Source: Calothrix sp. PCC 6303 (GTDB taxonomy: Bacteria; Cyanobacteriota; Cyanobacteriia; Cyanobacteriales; Nostocaceae). Taken from it: a stretch of 64,000 nucleotides of DNA. Both the position numbers and the translations under genes were made by a program. Of this stretch, positions 8,568 to 18,314 are shown one piece after another. The notes below the pieces were generated by a model. That model was not told the origin of the DNA and searched no databases. It saw only the letters and a program-made list of their open reading frames with translations. Where the stretch lies: contig NC_019751.1 in NCBI RefSeq assembly GCF_000317435.1, positions 1,302,001-1,366,000 on the forward strand, in the 5' to 3' direction. How positions within the stretch are numbered: position 1 is the first letter of the stretch; every line of letters starts with the position of its first letter.

Positions 8568-9581
8568 CTAAAATGTAATTGATTTGAGACTATCTGGATT
8601 CCATGTATAATCTTTGATATCACTAGACCAAGGTACTTCATCTGCTGATGCAATAACTAGAGTGCCTTGATTAAGTTTATTATATAAGCCGAAAAAATCA
8701 CCAACTTCAATTTCATTTTTGATGAAAGTTTGCCGTAGAAGTTCGTTAGTAAACATCATATTATGAGCTTCAAAGCTACCTTCTGGAAACAAACGGGGAA
8801 ATATTAAAAATTTGATATCATCTCGTTTTTGTTTAATTGCTCTTTGGGGTGTGATTCCGAATTTATCTGTCAAAGGATCTCCTTGAATATTAACCATAAT
8901 GTAATTTGGACCCTTTACCCACTGACGATAACCGTTACCAAATAAGAAGACATTTATCAACTTACTAGTGCGGTTTTCCCAAATTTTTTCTTGAATTTTC
9001 CTTGTGGGAAAATCAAACATCAAAGCATGATTGTTAACAAAGTTTTTCTTAGCAAGCCTAATTGCCCTTGCCAATAAAATTGTCCCTAAGCTATCACCTG
9101 AAAAATTTAAAGTAATATTATTTTCTACTGCATAATTAATTAACTTTGCTGCATTGACAATTACGAAGCTACCTGATAAACCAATTCTATCTAAAGCTGC
9201 GTTAATCCAATCCAGATAATGATTAATAAAACCAATAATTGGATACTGTTTCAAAAAAGAGGCATTATGCAAATTGACAATCCCTGTAGCAAGTTTCTCT
9301 GCATATCTACGACTTCTTCTTGAAGATTCGTGTTCGCGTTGTCCCAGTCCAGAAATAAATATAGCAAAGAGTTCCTGTTGATCTTTTTCTGGGTAGTAAG
9401 TGATTTCTTGGGTAATTTTGGCGATTGGATTTGCGGATGCGATTACGTCATCAAAATCAAAAATTTGCTCATTCCCAGGGTTTTGCAACTGTCCATCAAA
9501 CTTTTGATCCGGAAATAGAGTTTCAACAGGCAAGCGCCACCAAGGCGATATAATTTGTTTTGCCTTATCTTCACTCTTCAT
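8568..9581 (-). CDS. alpha/beta-hydrolase-like protein of unknown function
   Basis: A 337-residue soluble protein that I cannot assign to a named family. The segment LNFSGDSLGTILLARAI (about residues 158-174) reads as a nucleophile elbow G-x-S-x-G with Ser164, preceded by a strand-like FAIFISGLGQREH near residue 72. A catalytic His could be in EGSFEAHNMMF near the C-terminus. There is no signal peptide. It starts at ATG 9581 and is bracketed by spacers, so it is probably its own unit with the terminator near 8490. A hydrolase fold is an inference from the elbow motif only. Confidence 0.7.
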   Translation of the reverse strand: MKSEDKAKQIISPWWRLPVETLFPDQKFDGQLQNPGNEQIFDFDDVIASANPIAKITQEITYYPEKDQQELFAIFISGLGQREHESSRRSRRYAEKLATGIVNLHNASFLKQYPIIGFINHYLDWINAALDRIGLSGSFVIVNAAKLINYAVENNITLNFSGDSLGTILLARAIRLAKKNFVNNHALMFDFPTRKIQEKIWENRTSKLINVFLFGNGYRQWVKGPNYIMVNIQGDPLTDKFGITPQRAIKQKRDDIKFLIFPRLFPEGSFEAHNMMFTNELLRQTFIKNEIEVGDFFGLYNKLNQGTLVIASADEVPWSSDIKDYTWNPDSLKSITF

Positions 9582-9703
9582 AAAAAAATTCCGTATGTTT
9601 GGATGTGTATCTTATTTAAATTAGCTTTAATTCTAAAGCGCGATAACTTCGTTAAGCTCCGCTAACGCAATATTCACTTACATCAAGAGTATCGCACATT
9701 GTA

Positions 9704-12700
9704 TCAATTTTTTATGGGACACAAAGATCGTTGTTTACCAGCATCGGCATCACTTGATGCCAGAATCGAGTTATTATCTAAGTAATCCTTTAAAAAGCTA
9801 CAGCCTTGTTTCAGTAAACTTTCGAGTTCTAAGTCTACTGTGTCCCTAAAAACTATCTCCCCGTTGGCATTGCCGCTAACTATAGTTTTGCCATCAGGTG
9901 TAAAATTTATACTAGTAAACTCATCCCAATCGGCTTTGATGGCAATCTTTAATGCACCTTTGAGATTCCACAGTTGCAATTTTTCCGAGTTAGCTGTGAA
10001 AATAGTTTGACCATCTGGACTAAAACCAACATTAATCGAGCTTTCACCACCACTCTTAAAAATCTTTTTTTCTTTTCCCTCAGAGTCCCATAACCTAACT
10101 GTACTATCAATACTAGCAGAGGCAAGGTTTTTACCATCACTAGACCAAGCCACTGCAAATACTGGACGCTTATGTCCTGTTAATGTTTTGATTAATTTAC
10201 CATCAAGAGTCCACAATTTCACTGTTTTGTCATCACTAGCAGAAGCAATTATTTGACCATTAGGGCTAAAACTCACCCAGTTTACAGGATCAGTATGTCC
10301 AGATAGTGTAGATATTTCCTGACCTTGAGGATTCCAGAGTTTGATTGTTGTATCTCCACTAGCGGAAGCAAGGAATTTACCATCACTAGACCAACCAACA
10401 GTATACACAGCTTTTTTATGTCCCGTGAATGTCCTAATTAGTTTGCCATCACGACTCCACAATTTAATTCCGCCATCTTTATCTGCCGAAGTTAAAGTTT
10501 TCCCGTCAGGGCTAAAACTCACATCTAAAACTTCTGATTTTTCTTGGGTGAGAAGATGTAAAAATTTTCCTTGCATATCCCAAATTTTTGCAGTTCCATC
10601 TTTCCCAGCAGAGGCAATTAAATCACCTTGGGGTGAAATACTCAACTTGTTAATATAGCCTTTATGTGCAGAGATTTTTTTCAGTGGTGCATATTGCCAA
10701 CTCCACAAACTAATCACCGCATCTCGACTTCCCAAACCCAAAGTTTTCCCATTAGGACTAAAAGTAACAGTATTCATCCAACTGTTACTTATTTTGATGG
10801 TTTCTTGCAAAACTCCATCTAGAGTCCAAAGTTTAATAGTTTTGTCATTACTACTGGAAACAATAGTTTGACTGTCTGGACTAAAAGTAATCCCTGTCAC
10901 CCCACCTCGATGTCCCGATAATGTCCGTAACCATTTACCGTCACGCTGCCAAAGGTTAATTTTTTGATCTAAACCCCCTGATACTAGGGTTTTACCATTT
11001 GGTGCCCAAGCTAGAACTAATACTGGGTCGGTATGTCGTTTGGAAGTCGCTAATAATTTGCCATCACGACCCCATAACTTCACTGTTCCATTATTATTTG
11101 CCGAGGCTAAAATCTGTCCATCGGGAGACCAAGCCAAACTCCTGACTCCCCCATCCTTAACTGAGATAGTTTCCAGAATTTTTCCTTGGGAATTCCAAAA
11201 CCGGATAGTTTCATCTATGCTACCGGAGGCGATAATTTTATCAACAGGATTAAAAGCAACGCTACTAACCACACCACCGTGAGGTGTAAATGTTCTAATT
11301 AAATTGCCATTAATATCCCACAACTTCACTAAACTATCAGCACTTCCTGAGACTATTGTTTTCCCGTCAGGGCTAAATGCCACACTACTAACTCGCTTTT
11401 TATGACTTCGCAAAGTGTGTAATTCTTTGCCGTTTGCCTGCCACAATTTAATTGTGTAATCGTTACTGGCTGAAGCAATTAAAGAACTATTAGGACTAAA
11501 AGCAATAGAGTTAATTTCTCCCACATGTCCATTAATTCGATTAACTTCCCTAATGCCCATACCATAAACAGCTTGATATAAAGCAGTTTTGACACTTTGC
11601 TGAGTTATGATATCGGCAGAGTAAACAGTTTGCAGTTTGTATCCAGCCCGTAAACCTTCTTCCACTGCATCAATATCATGACCTAAATTAAATAGGGCTT
11701 CACTAGAGGCACTAGCGGCAAGGGTAGCAGTAATTGCAGTTCGTCTACCTTGGTAGACTGCCATCCCAATGGAGACGCTTAAAGCTAAGATACCAAAAAT
11801 TGAAGCTGCTAAAGCTGTTTTGAGAATGCGGTTAACCTTGCCTTGATTAATCTGTTGTTTTTCTTTCTCGATTAATTCCCCTTGGAGTTTTTGCTGTTCT
11901 AATTCAGCCACCAACCTTTCACTAATGGTACGGCTGAGTTCTTCGCGTTTTCGCAGTTCCCGCAGTTCAGTTAATAAATCCGCACCCGGTTGAATTTGGG
12001 TTTCTTGTTGTTTAACTAGTTGCTTATTTCGACGCAGTTCACTTTCTAATTTGGCGACTTCTTGTTCCCGGCTTTGTACCTGTTGCCGAAGCTTCCTCAC
12101 TTGTTCTTGGAGGCTGAATTCTGCTTGTTGAATGTAGCGAATCAGATGTACTAAATAGTCATGAATTAGTTGATAACGTTCGGGAACATCTGGAAAAAGT
12201 ACAACTAAACCAGAACGTACCAAAATCTCTAAAACTAATTCCAACTTTTCGACATTTTCCAAATCTTCCAATTCCGCAGCTAATTCCGCACGGGTTTTAA
12301 AGGGACGACCTTTATTTTCATCTGTGAGTAAATATAAAACTAGTAATGCAGCTTGTTCATTTTCCTTGCCGCAATCTCGAATTAGTTCCCTGATATAACG
12401 TTCAATTAATTTATTTGGTCGATATTGTTGATACTTCTCCAAACTGACAATTCGTTCATCTTGAAGTTGGGCACCAACTACTTGTAATTCAATTGGTCTG
12501 ACTTCTCCCAATTCAGTCGAAAGATCCTCAACTATAGCATCAATTAGTTCTGGTTCTAGGTGAGATACAGCTTGGGGAGTATACCCGGACGGTTGCCTCA
12601 TGCCGTATAATTCCGGGTTGCGTGCCGTCAAACGTTGAATTACAGCTTTTGCATCTTCACGGGAGAAATTTTTTAATTCGTAGCGAATGTTTTTATCGAG

Positions 12701-14929
12701 AATATTATTATTTATGGGTTCTACAGAAGCCAAATGTTTAAATTCTAATAGGTGATGTAGATAATCTTCCCGCAGAGAAAGAATTACTTTTACAAATGCC
12801 ACATTTAAACAATCTCGCAAAAAGCGATCAAATTCCTGTTGTTTTGCAGAATTTACACAACTGAATAGAAATTCTTCAAATTGGTCAAAAATCAAAACTG
12901 TAATGATGCTATTGCGACCATTTTCTTCTAATTGTTGAATAATTTTAGCTGTAGAATTGACTGGGGTAACTTGGCTAACAGATCCATGTTTTAGTTTAGA
13001 GTGAGTTAAAGGAATTGGTTTGAAAATCTTTAAGGATTGAAAATCTTGACCAATTTTGTTGTGATTGTCAAAGATTTTGGATTGGGAATTATCGGTGACT
13101 GCTTTGGTTAATTCTTTGATCCAATCGGTGTAAACAGATAAAACTATAGGTATAGCCATCTGATCACCAATTGCCTGTTGTTGCAATGCTGGTACCAATC
13201 CAGCGGTGACAGTTGAACTTTTTCCGACTCCCGAAGGTCCATGAATTACGGTAATTTTGTGATCAGGACGGCTAATTCGGGAAATTAAATTATTGACATC
13301 CCGTTCTCTTCCAGAGGCAGTAATTTCTAATGCTACACTGCCATCGGGTACAGGAGAGCCAAATACAGGGCTTGTGGCTTGGCGTTGAGGTTGGAGACGT
13401 TCTGCCCCAACAAATGCCCGTAAGCCGTACTGTTGCTCTACAGAACGTCTGCGTTGTCGGATATAGAATGCTTCCAAATATAGCCCTGCTTGGAAATAGA
13501 GCGATCGCATTCCCCGCAAAAGCCTAATATATCTCAAGGCATCGTAACGGTAATCACTGTTTTCTAAAGCTGTATTTAGTTCTTCAGTGGCTAAATCTAG
13601 TTGTTCTTGGGCGATTTTCGCCTCTCCCAATTCTCGCAATACCTGAGCCAGGGTTAAGCGATATATTTGTCCCAATAACCAGGGAAAGAGGTTTTCTTGA
13701 ATATCATTTTTATTCTTGGCTTCATACAACTGCCACAGGGCAACCCTGGCATATTGACTTGCCTGCATCCACTGTTTTTTTTTCTCAGCTACCCGTGCCA
13801 AAAATCCATAATCACATGCCATATGCATGTGGCTACCATAGGTTTCATGGAGATGCTGTGATTGTTTTGCTACCTTCTCTAACTCATCCCATTCTTCTAG
13901 TTGCTGTAAAACCTCTGCCAACTGCCCAATAAATTGAGCCATCAAATCTTCACGCTGTGCCAATTCAAACACATGTAGACAGCGTTGAAAATAAGATTTT
14001 GCTTGCTGCCACCGTTGACGATGTTCTGGGTGGGTACGTTCAGCTAAACGTAGATAACACAAGCCAATGTAATAAATTACTACTCCTTGCCGCAACATCT
14101 GGGGAGATGGGGGAATAGGGGGAAACTGTGGGGAAGGAATTGGTTGATTGTCTGTTTGGGTTTGCCAATATTTGAGGCTGATTTGAAAATACGCGATCGC
14201 ATGATCAACGCGATCACTAGCATAATCATCTAAACCTGCCACAAATGCCAATGAAGCGTCTAATTCTGGCTCTAAATCAATCCCACGATTTTGTAATTCT
14301 CTAATTGCACAGCGAAACTCATAGCTGCTGTAGTCCCAGATTTCCCCTAACGTAGTGTGGAAATCACGCTTGCGCTCAACTGTGTTTTGAATATCTAAGA
14401 TTTCGGCAAACAATGCATCGGTTTTTGCCTGGAGTAGTCCCCGTAATTCTAATGTTGTCATCTCGAAGCGAATCGGAGTTGCTGCCCAACTGGTAAAATC
14501 GGGGGCAAATCGCCGCAATTTCCCAAGTAATTCATCATTCACAAAAAACACCATCGGGAATTGGTGCCTTTTGCGAAATTCATCCCGCATCTGATTGATG
14601 GTTCGCAGCATATCATCTAACGATGCCACCGACTCCAAACCCAAAATTAGTAATGCATCCGTATGATTATCACCCAATTGGTTATGGATGGTGGAATACA
14701 AACTCATCCCGCTGGATGGTAGAAACACCTGAGCTAAATTTAAGCTGTCCCCTGGTTCCTCGTTTTGCCTCAGTTGTTGGATTACGCGATCGCGTAATAC
14801 CCCATAGTTACAGCACACCAAACACAAAGAAAACTCTCCTTGGGAAAATGCGATCGCTCTTTGCAAACTTTTGAGAGCGCGCTCGTTTCCGGCTACGATA
14901 CTTTCTGCTGCTGGGTGTTTTCCAACCAT
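9704..14929 (-). CDS. STAND (nSTAND1-type) NTPase with TPR-like region, membrane span and 14 WD40 repeats
   Basis: A 1741-residue probable signal-sensing NTPase. Residues 1-180 look like an ATPase fold without a P-loop. Residues 230-500 are helical, TPR-like. Residues 530-850 form the NTPase, with Walker A GPSGVGKS (564-571) and Walker B VLIFDQFEE (678-686), followed by a winged-helix-like part ending YQLIHDYLVHLIR (about 919-931). Then come a coiled coil (938-1030), one membrane span (about 1037-1059) and, from about 1110, 14 WD40 repeats, enough for two seven-blade propellers. In STAND proteins such repeats sense a ligand and the NTPase acts as a switch. The gene overlaps the upstream AAA gene by 37 bp, so the two are likely co-translated. 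No effector domain is recognisable. Role (regulation, defence or cell death) is open. Confidence 0.85.
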   Translation of the reverse strand: MVGKHPAAESIVAGNERALKSLQRAIAFSQGEFSLCLVCCNYGVLRDRVIQQLRQNEEPGDSLNLAQVFLPSSGMSLYSTIHNQLGDNHTDALLILGLESVASLDDMLRTINQMRDEFRKRHQFPMVFFVNDELLGKLRRFAPDFTSWAATPIRFEMTTLELRGLLQAKTDALFAEILDIQNTVERKRDFHTTLGEIWDYSSYEFRCAIRELQNRGIDLEPELDASLAFVAGLDDYASDRVDHAIAYFQISLKYWQTQTDNQPIPSPQFPPIPPSPQMLRQGVVIYYIGLCYLRLAERTHPEHRQRWQQAKSYFQRCLHVFELAQREDLMAQFIGQLAEVLQQLEEWDELEKVAKQSQHLHETYGSHMHMACDYGFLARVAEKKKQWMQASQYARVALWQLYEAKNKNDIQENLFPWLLGQIYRLTLAQVLRELGEAKIAQEQLDLATEELNTALENSDYRYDALRYIRLLRGMRSLYFQAGLYLEAFYIRQRRRSVEQQYGLRAFVGAERLQPQRQATSPVFGSPVPDGSVALEITASGRERDVNNLISRISRPDHKITVIHGPSGVGKSSTVTAGLVPALQQQAIGDQMAIPIVLSVYTDWIKELTKAVTDNSQSKIFDNHNKIGQDFQSLKIFKPIPLTHSKLKHGSVSQVTPVNSTAKIIQQLEENGRNSIITVLIFDQFEEFLFSCVNSAKQQEFDRFLRDCLNVAFVKVILSLREDYLHHLLEFKHLASVEPINNNILDKNIRYELKNFSREDAKAVIQRLTARNPELYGMRQPSGYTPQAVSHLEPELIDAIVEDLSTELGEVRPIELQVVGAQLQDERIVSLEKYQQYRPNKLIERYIRELIRDCGKENEQAALLVLYLLTDENKGRPFKTRAELAAELEDLENVEKLELVLEILVRSGLVVLFPDVPERYQLIHDYLVHLIRYIQQAEFSLQEQVRKLRQQVQSREQEVAKLESELRRNKQLVKQQETQIQPGADLLTELRELRKREELSRTISERLVAELEQQKLQGELIEKEKQQINQGKVNRILKTALAASIFGILALSVSIGMAVYQGRRTAITATLAASASSEALFNLGHDIDAVEEGLRAGYKLQTVYSADIITQQSVKTALYQAVYGMGIREVNRINGHVGEINSIAFSPNSSLIASASNDYTIKLWQANGKELHTLRSHKKRVSSVAFSPDGKTIVSGSADSLVKLWDINGNLIRTFTPHGGVVSSVAFNPVDKIIASGSIDETIRFWNSQGKILETISVKDGGVRSLAWSPDGQILASANNNGTVKLWGRDGKLLATSKRHTDPVLVLAWAPNGKTLVSGGLDQKINLWQRDGKWLRTLSGHRGGVTGITFSPDSQTIVSSSNDKTIKLWTLDGVLQETIKISNSWMNTVTFSPNGKTLGLGSRDAVISLWSWQYAPLKKISAHKGYINKLSISPQGDLIASAGKDGTAKIWDMQGKFLHLLTQEKSEVLDVSFSPDGKTLTSADKDGGIKLWSRDGKLIRTFTGHKKAVYTVGWSSDGKFLASASGDTTIKLWNPQGQEISTLSGHTDPVNWVSFSPNGQIIASASDDKTVKLWTLDGKLIKTLTGHKRPVFAVAWSSDGKNLASASIDSTVRLWDSEGKEKKIFKSGGESSINVGFSPDGQTIFTANSEKLQLWNLKGALKIAIKADWDEFTSINFTPDGKTIVSGNANGEIVFRDTVDLELESLLKQGCSFLKDYLDNNSILASSDADAGKQRSLCPIKN

Positions 14930-16251
14930 GATTTAAACTTCTCTGTCTCGGCTAAAACTGGGTTAACTGCAAACCAAGCCCCCTGGCGATCTCGGTATTC
15001 AAATACAAACAAACTACGTAGTAATGTGTGATACTCAATGTCTCCCCTCACCCTTTGTTCTTTCACGACTTGAAAAATTAATTCCCACTCGTGCTTATCA
15101 ATGGGATTAGCCCGAAAATCTCGGTGTCGTTGAATCACGAGTTCCACACAATCACGATCGAATGGCGGATCTTGTTCCCGCAGGCAGTCAAATAACAGCC
15201 CTAGTAAATCCCGAACGTGACCACCACTAACTAAACACAACCGATCCAAACTGTCTTGGTTATCAAAGACCTGTGTAATTAACTTTAGCCGATCACCAGG
15301 GGCAATATTCGGAAAAGCCCGTGCTAAAACCAAATCTCGCATTAAATCTAAACCTGGAGCAAAAATATCTCCATTGCGATGACGTACTGGAATCATCGGC
15401 AACACTTTCGGGGCAATACCTCCCCCTAAGCGGTGCTGAAGTTGCACGCTATCGTTGGAAAAAGTTAAGGCGAGGGGAATTGTGTAAACTACGTGACAGT
15501 TAAGTTTGCTGAGTTGTTCGCCTCTGTCGATAAACAAATGTTCGGGTAAAGAACGTCCCGAAGGCAACAGCCGAATATCTACCCGATCTAAGTTATCAAC
15601 AATGACAACTAATCCCTTTTTACCTCTAGAAATCAGTTCTTTGTTTGCCCGTTCTAACAACTCCTGATTGATAGATTGCAAAATACTTTCAGTACGGGGT
15701 TCCAAATAATCCCGCAAACGTCGCCGTAACTTCGGACTTTCTTTGGTTTTAGCCGTAATTTTGGCAATTCCCACCGATAACTCAGCTTCAACTCCCAAAT
15801 CAATCGGTGTTTGTAGAAAATCCACAACTTCCCCAAATAAACGGGTGAAATAGTTAGGTTTGATTTGGATTTTCATCGCTGCCAAACTCTCACTCACCTG
15901 TCCTGCGATGGCTAGCAAAATATCCGTAACATCTAAATCCACCACATCCAAAACTTGGGTGGAAACAAAATAGACGACATGAAAATCTTCTTGTTCCAAC
16001 TCAGTTTTGAGTCGCAACAATTCGGTGGATTTTCCACATCCAATATGACCTGTAAATAACTGACACGTTGGCATATCCGGCGAAATCCGGGTGATGGTGC
16101 GCTGCAACGCTTCGATGATCTTGCCACCCCTTACTTCTGCAAAATCGATATAGTATTGGCGATCTACAGCATTTCCCATCATTAGCGGTCTGCTCGGATT
16201 GGATGCCTGATAGAATCTCTTTAAATCTTCTTTGAGCATAACCAATCTCAT
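14893..16251 (-). CDS. AAA/STAND-like ATPase, partner of the WD40 STAND protein
   Basis: A 452-residue P-loop ATPase. Walker A is GHIGCGKST (68-76) and Walker B is LVVIVDNLDRVD (about 214-225), the latter resembling KAP/Orc-like AAA enzymes. The C-terminal third (VSGGHVRDLLGLLFDCLRE, then a basic helical part) resembles a winged-helix or lid region. No membrane segment is seen. A second ATG at 16239 is an alternative start. Its last 37 bases overlap the start of the 1741-residue STAND gene in another frame, which suggests a two-component module. The target of the ATPase is unknown; I name it from the motifs only. Confidence 0.8.
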   Translation of the reverse strand: MRLVMLKEDLKRFYQASNPSRPLMMGNAVDRQYYIDFAEVRGGKIIEALQRTITRISPDMPTCQLFTGHIGCGKSTELLRLKTELEQEDFHVVYFVSTQVLDVVDLDVTDILLAIAGQVSESLAAMKIQIKPNYFTRLFGEVVDFLQTPIDLGVEAELSVGIAKITAKTKESPKLRRRLRDYLEPRTESILQSINQELLERANKELISRGKKGLVVIVDNLDRVDIRLLPSGRSLPEHLFIDRGEQLSKLNCHVVYTIPLALTFSNDSVQLQHRLGGGIAPKVLPMIPVRHRNGDIFAPGLDLMRDLVLARAFPNIAPGDRLKLITQVFDNQDSLDRLCLVSGGHVRDLLGLLFDCLREQDPPFDRDCVELVIQRHRDFRANPIDKHEWELIFQVVKEQRVRGDIEYHTLLRSLFVFEYRDRQGAWFAVNPVLAETEKFKSWLENTQQQKVS

Positions 16252-16931
16252 TTGCTTCGGGAAAATAATTTAACGTTTTGCAGGGTAAGTATATTTCCTA
16301 TTTATAATTCCTGCGTTTATTTATTTTTCTTCTATTCCAACCACACATTCAAATCGACTGATTCCGGATTTCCTTAATAGGTATCTTTACAAAATTTCAA
16401 TGATATGATTTATTTTTGATCGAAAAAATATCTGAAAACTTTAAACATTTTTGTACTATATTCATTAGTTCAGTAAATAAGAATTACCGAAAAATAGTCA
16501 ACAAAACTATTATTTAATTTGTCTAAAGTCACCTGAATAAGTAAATTGATTTATAAATAAAAAATATATGCATGATTAGACTACCCCTTTTTATTGACTC
16601 AGTAAGTATTAATATTTTTCTCAATAACAAAATAAATATAAATAGCGATAATAAGCACAATTTAAGCTAAATTCACTTATTTTGGGTAATATTTCGCTTT
16701 TAAAAAATAAAGCCAAGCTTCAAAATTTTAGTTAAAATACCCTTTATCTAGGACTTAATCAGTTTTAATTGGTTCCCCAATATGTGATTAGATATCTTAA
16801 AAAATAAATATTATTTATTGTTCTAGATTGTTAAAAGCCATGAAAAAGTCAGTCAAATTTTCCTAATAAAATTTGATATATAAATCCAATAATTTAACTA
16901 ATATTAAAATATAATTAATTAAGAATATGTA
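16252..16931. other. AT-rich spacer without a recognisable gene
   Basis: About 680 bases, strikingly rich in A and T, between the AAA gene and the next small reading frame. It must hold the promoter of the AAA-STAND pair. I see no reading frame, RNA gene or clear repeat. Confidence 0.6.
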
Positions 16932-17162
16932 TCAATCTTTGCAGTTTCCTGATCTCAAACAATCTTCCATACGATCATCTCTAGCTGCTGTTAGATATGG
17001 ATTTAGATATGTTGGGCTTTGAACCTGATTTTTAAGACTCTCGGCTGAGTTGGGATCTATAAAACTATTTATAAATAAATTAACCTGATTAAAATTACTA
17101 CTACCAATGCTCAAAATAATTGCTGGTAGAATAAGCGTAACTAAGTAAAATATCCTATGCAT
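16932..17162 (-). CDS. small predicted exported protein, unknown
   Basis: A 76-residue reading frame with an N-terminal hydrophobic stretch (IFYLVTLILPAIILSIG) like an uncleaved or cleaved signal, followed by a polar part ending DDRMEDCLRSGNCKD with two cysteines. It starts with ATG at 17162. There is no named family that I recognise. It lies alone in AT-rich sequence between the STAND module and tatC, where chance open frames are less likely but possible. Treat as a hypothetical gene. Confidence 0.4.
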   Translation of the reverse strand: MHRIFYLVTLILPAIILSIGSSNFNQVNLFINSFIDPNSAESLKNQVQSPTYLNPYLTAARDDRMEDCLRSGNCKD

Positions 17163-17486
17163 AAAAACTCCGGAAAAATAAATTTACTAGATAACAATAG
17201 ATACATTATGATGATGTAGATAAGTTTGCAAAATAGCAGAAAAATAGTGTTATTTTCTTGCCTGAGAAAGATTAATCTGTAGCAGCATCACAAACCATTT
17301 TTGTGATTAGAATCTTTCATAAATGTCAAGCATACTTACAACCCTGCTTTCTACTTACATATGCAGTCTAAACCCTTAAGCAACCGGAAAAATCCTCAGA
17401 TTTGACAAAAATCTTTTGTGGTAGTGGCAGCGTTGGATACAATAGTTAACAAAGCATTCCTGCTCCTTGACCCATGACTAACACCC
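17163..17486. other. spacer between divergent genes, upstream of tatC
   Basis: 324 bases that should contain the promoters of the small minus-strand gene and of tatC. No recognisable operator is seen. The right end carries the 13-base tandem repeat described separately. Confidence 0.5.
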
Positions 17487-17505
17487 ATGACTAATACCCA
17501 TGACA
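17472..17505 (+). repeat. 13-bp tandem repeat over the tatC start
   Basis: The unit CCATGACTAACAC is present about two and a half times with one change. Each unit carries an ATG. The first ATG (17474) encodes only six residues and stops at 17492-17494, after the tatC start at 17487. Confidence 0.8.
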
Positions 17506-18275
17506 CAGCGACAGCATCGAGTATAGAACTCGAAGAATATGGGAATTCTGAGATAGATCCCTTAGACGATCTGCCAAATGAAGTGGAGATGTCAGTTTTC
17601 GATCATCTAGAGGAACTGCGACGCAGGATATTCTACTCACTGATATTTTTGGTCGTGAGTGCGATCGCTTGTTTCGTTTTCGTCCGACCTTTGGTTCAGT
17701 TACTAGAAGTTCCCGCTCAAGGTATCAAATTTTTACAGCTAGCACCTGGGGAATTTTTCTTTGTTTCTTTCAAAGTCGCAGGTTACACAGGTTTATTGCT
17801 ATCGAGTCCCTTTATCCTGTACCAAATCATCCAATTTGTTCTCCCTGGGTTAACCAGACGGGAACGCCGCTTAATCCTACCTGTGATGCTAGGTTCCAGC
17901 TTGCTATTCTTTGGTGGGTTAGTATTTGCCTACTATTTACTCATACCCGCAGCTTTAAACTTCTTCATCAGTTATGGCGCTGATGTAGTGGAACAATCAT
18001 GGTCAATCGAAAAATACTTTGAGTTTATTCTCTCATTACTTTTTTGTACCGGATTAGCCTTCCAAATTCCCGTGATTCAATTTCTGCTAGCAGCACTAGG
18101 AATTGTCAAATCCGAGCAAATGCTCTCCGGTTGGAGGAGTGTAATTATCGGTGCGGTTGTTTTAGGTGCAATTATTACCCCCTCCACCGACCCGTTAACC
18201 CAGAGTTTACTAGCTGGTGCAGTGTTGGTGTTGTATTTTGGGGGAATTGGTGCTGTGAAATTAATTGGGAAGTAA
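17487..18275 (+). CDS. tatC: twin-arginine translocase subunit TatC
   Basis: TatC is the membrane receptor that recognises twin-arginine signal peptides of folded proteins for export to the lumen or periplasm. The 262-residue protein has the conserved N-terminal block [18 protein letters not shown] and about six spans, with the FELP-region equivalent near [20 protein letters not shown] 17487 was chosen because the earlier ATG (17474) runs into a stop. Its neighbours petC and petA fit a cyanobacterial arrangement, and the Rieske protein encoded downstream carries a twin-Arg motif, so TatC serves a product of its own neighbourhood. Confidence 0.95.
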   Translation: MTNTHDTATASSIELEEYGNSEIDPLDDLPNEVEMSVFDHLEELRRRIFYSLIFLVVSAIACFVFVRPLVQLLEVPAQGIKFLQLAPGEFFFVSFKVAGYTGLLLSSPFILYQIIQFVLPGLTRRERRLILPVMLGSSLLFFGGLVFAYYLLIPAALNFFISYGADVVEQSWSIEKYFEFILSLLFCTGLAFQIPVIQFLLAALGIVKSEQMLSGWRSVIIGAVVLGAIITPSTDPLTQSLLAGAVLVLYFGGIGAVKLIGK

Positions 18276-18287
18276 CAGAATATAGAC

Positions 18288-18307
18288 AGACGTGACATCT
18301 CACGTCT
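18288..18307. terminator. palindrome between convergent tatC and DUF3067 genes
   Basis: AGACGTGA and TCACGTCT pair around a CATC loop, 13 bp after the tatC stop and 8 bp before the end of the convergent gene. It may act in both directions, although no clear T tract follows. It belongs to the GAGACGT palindrome family seen elsewhere. Confidence 0.5.
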
Positions 18308-18314
18308 CTACATC

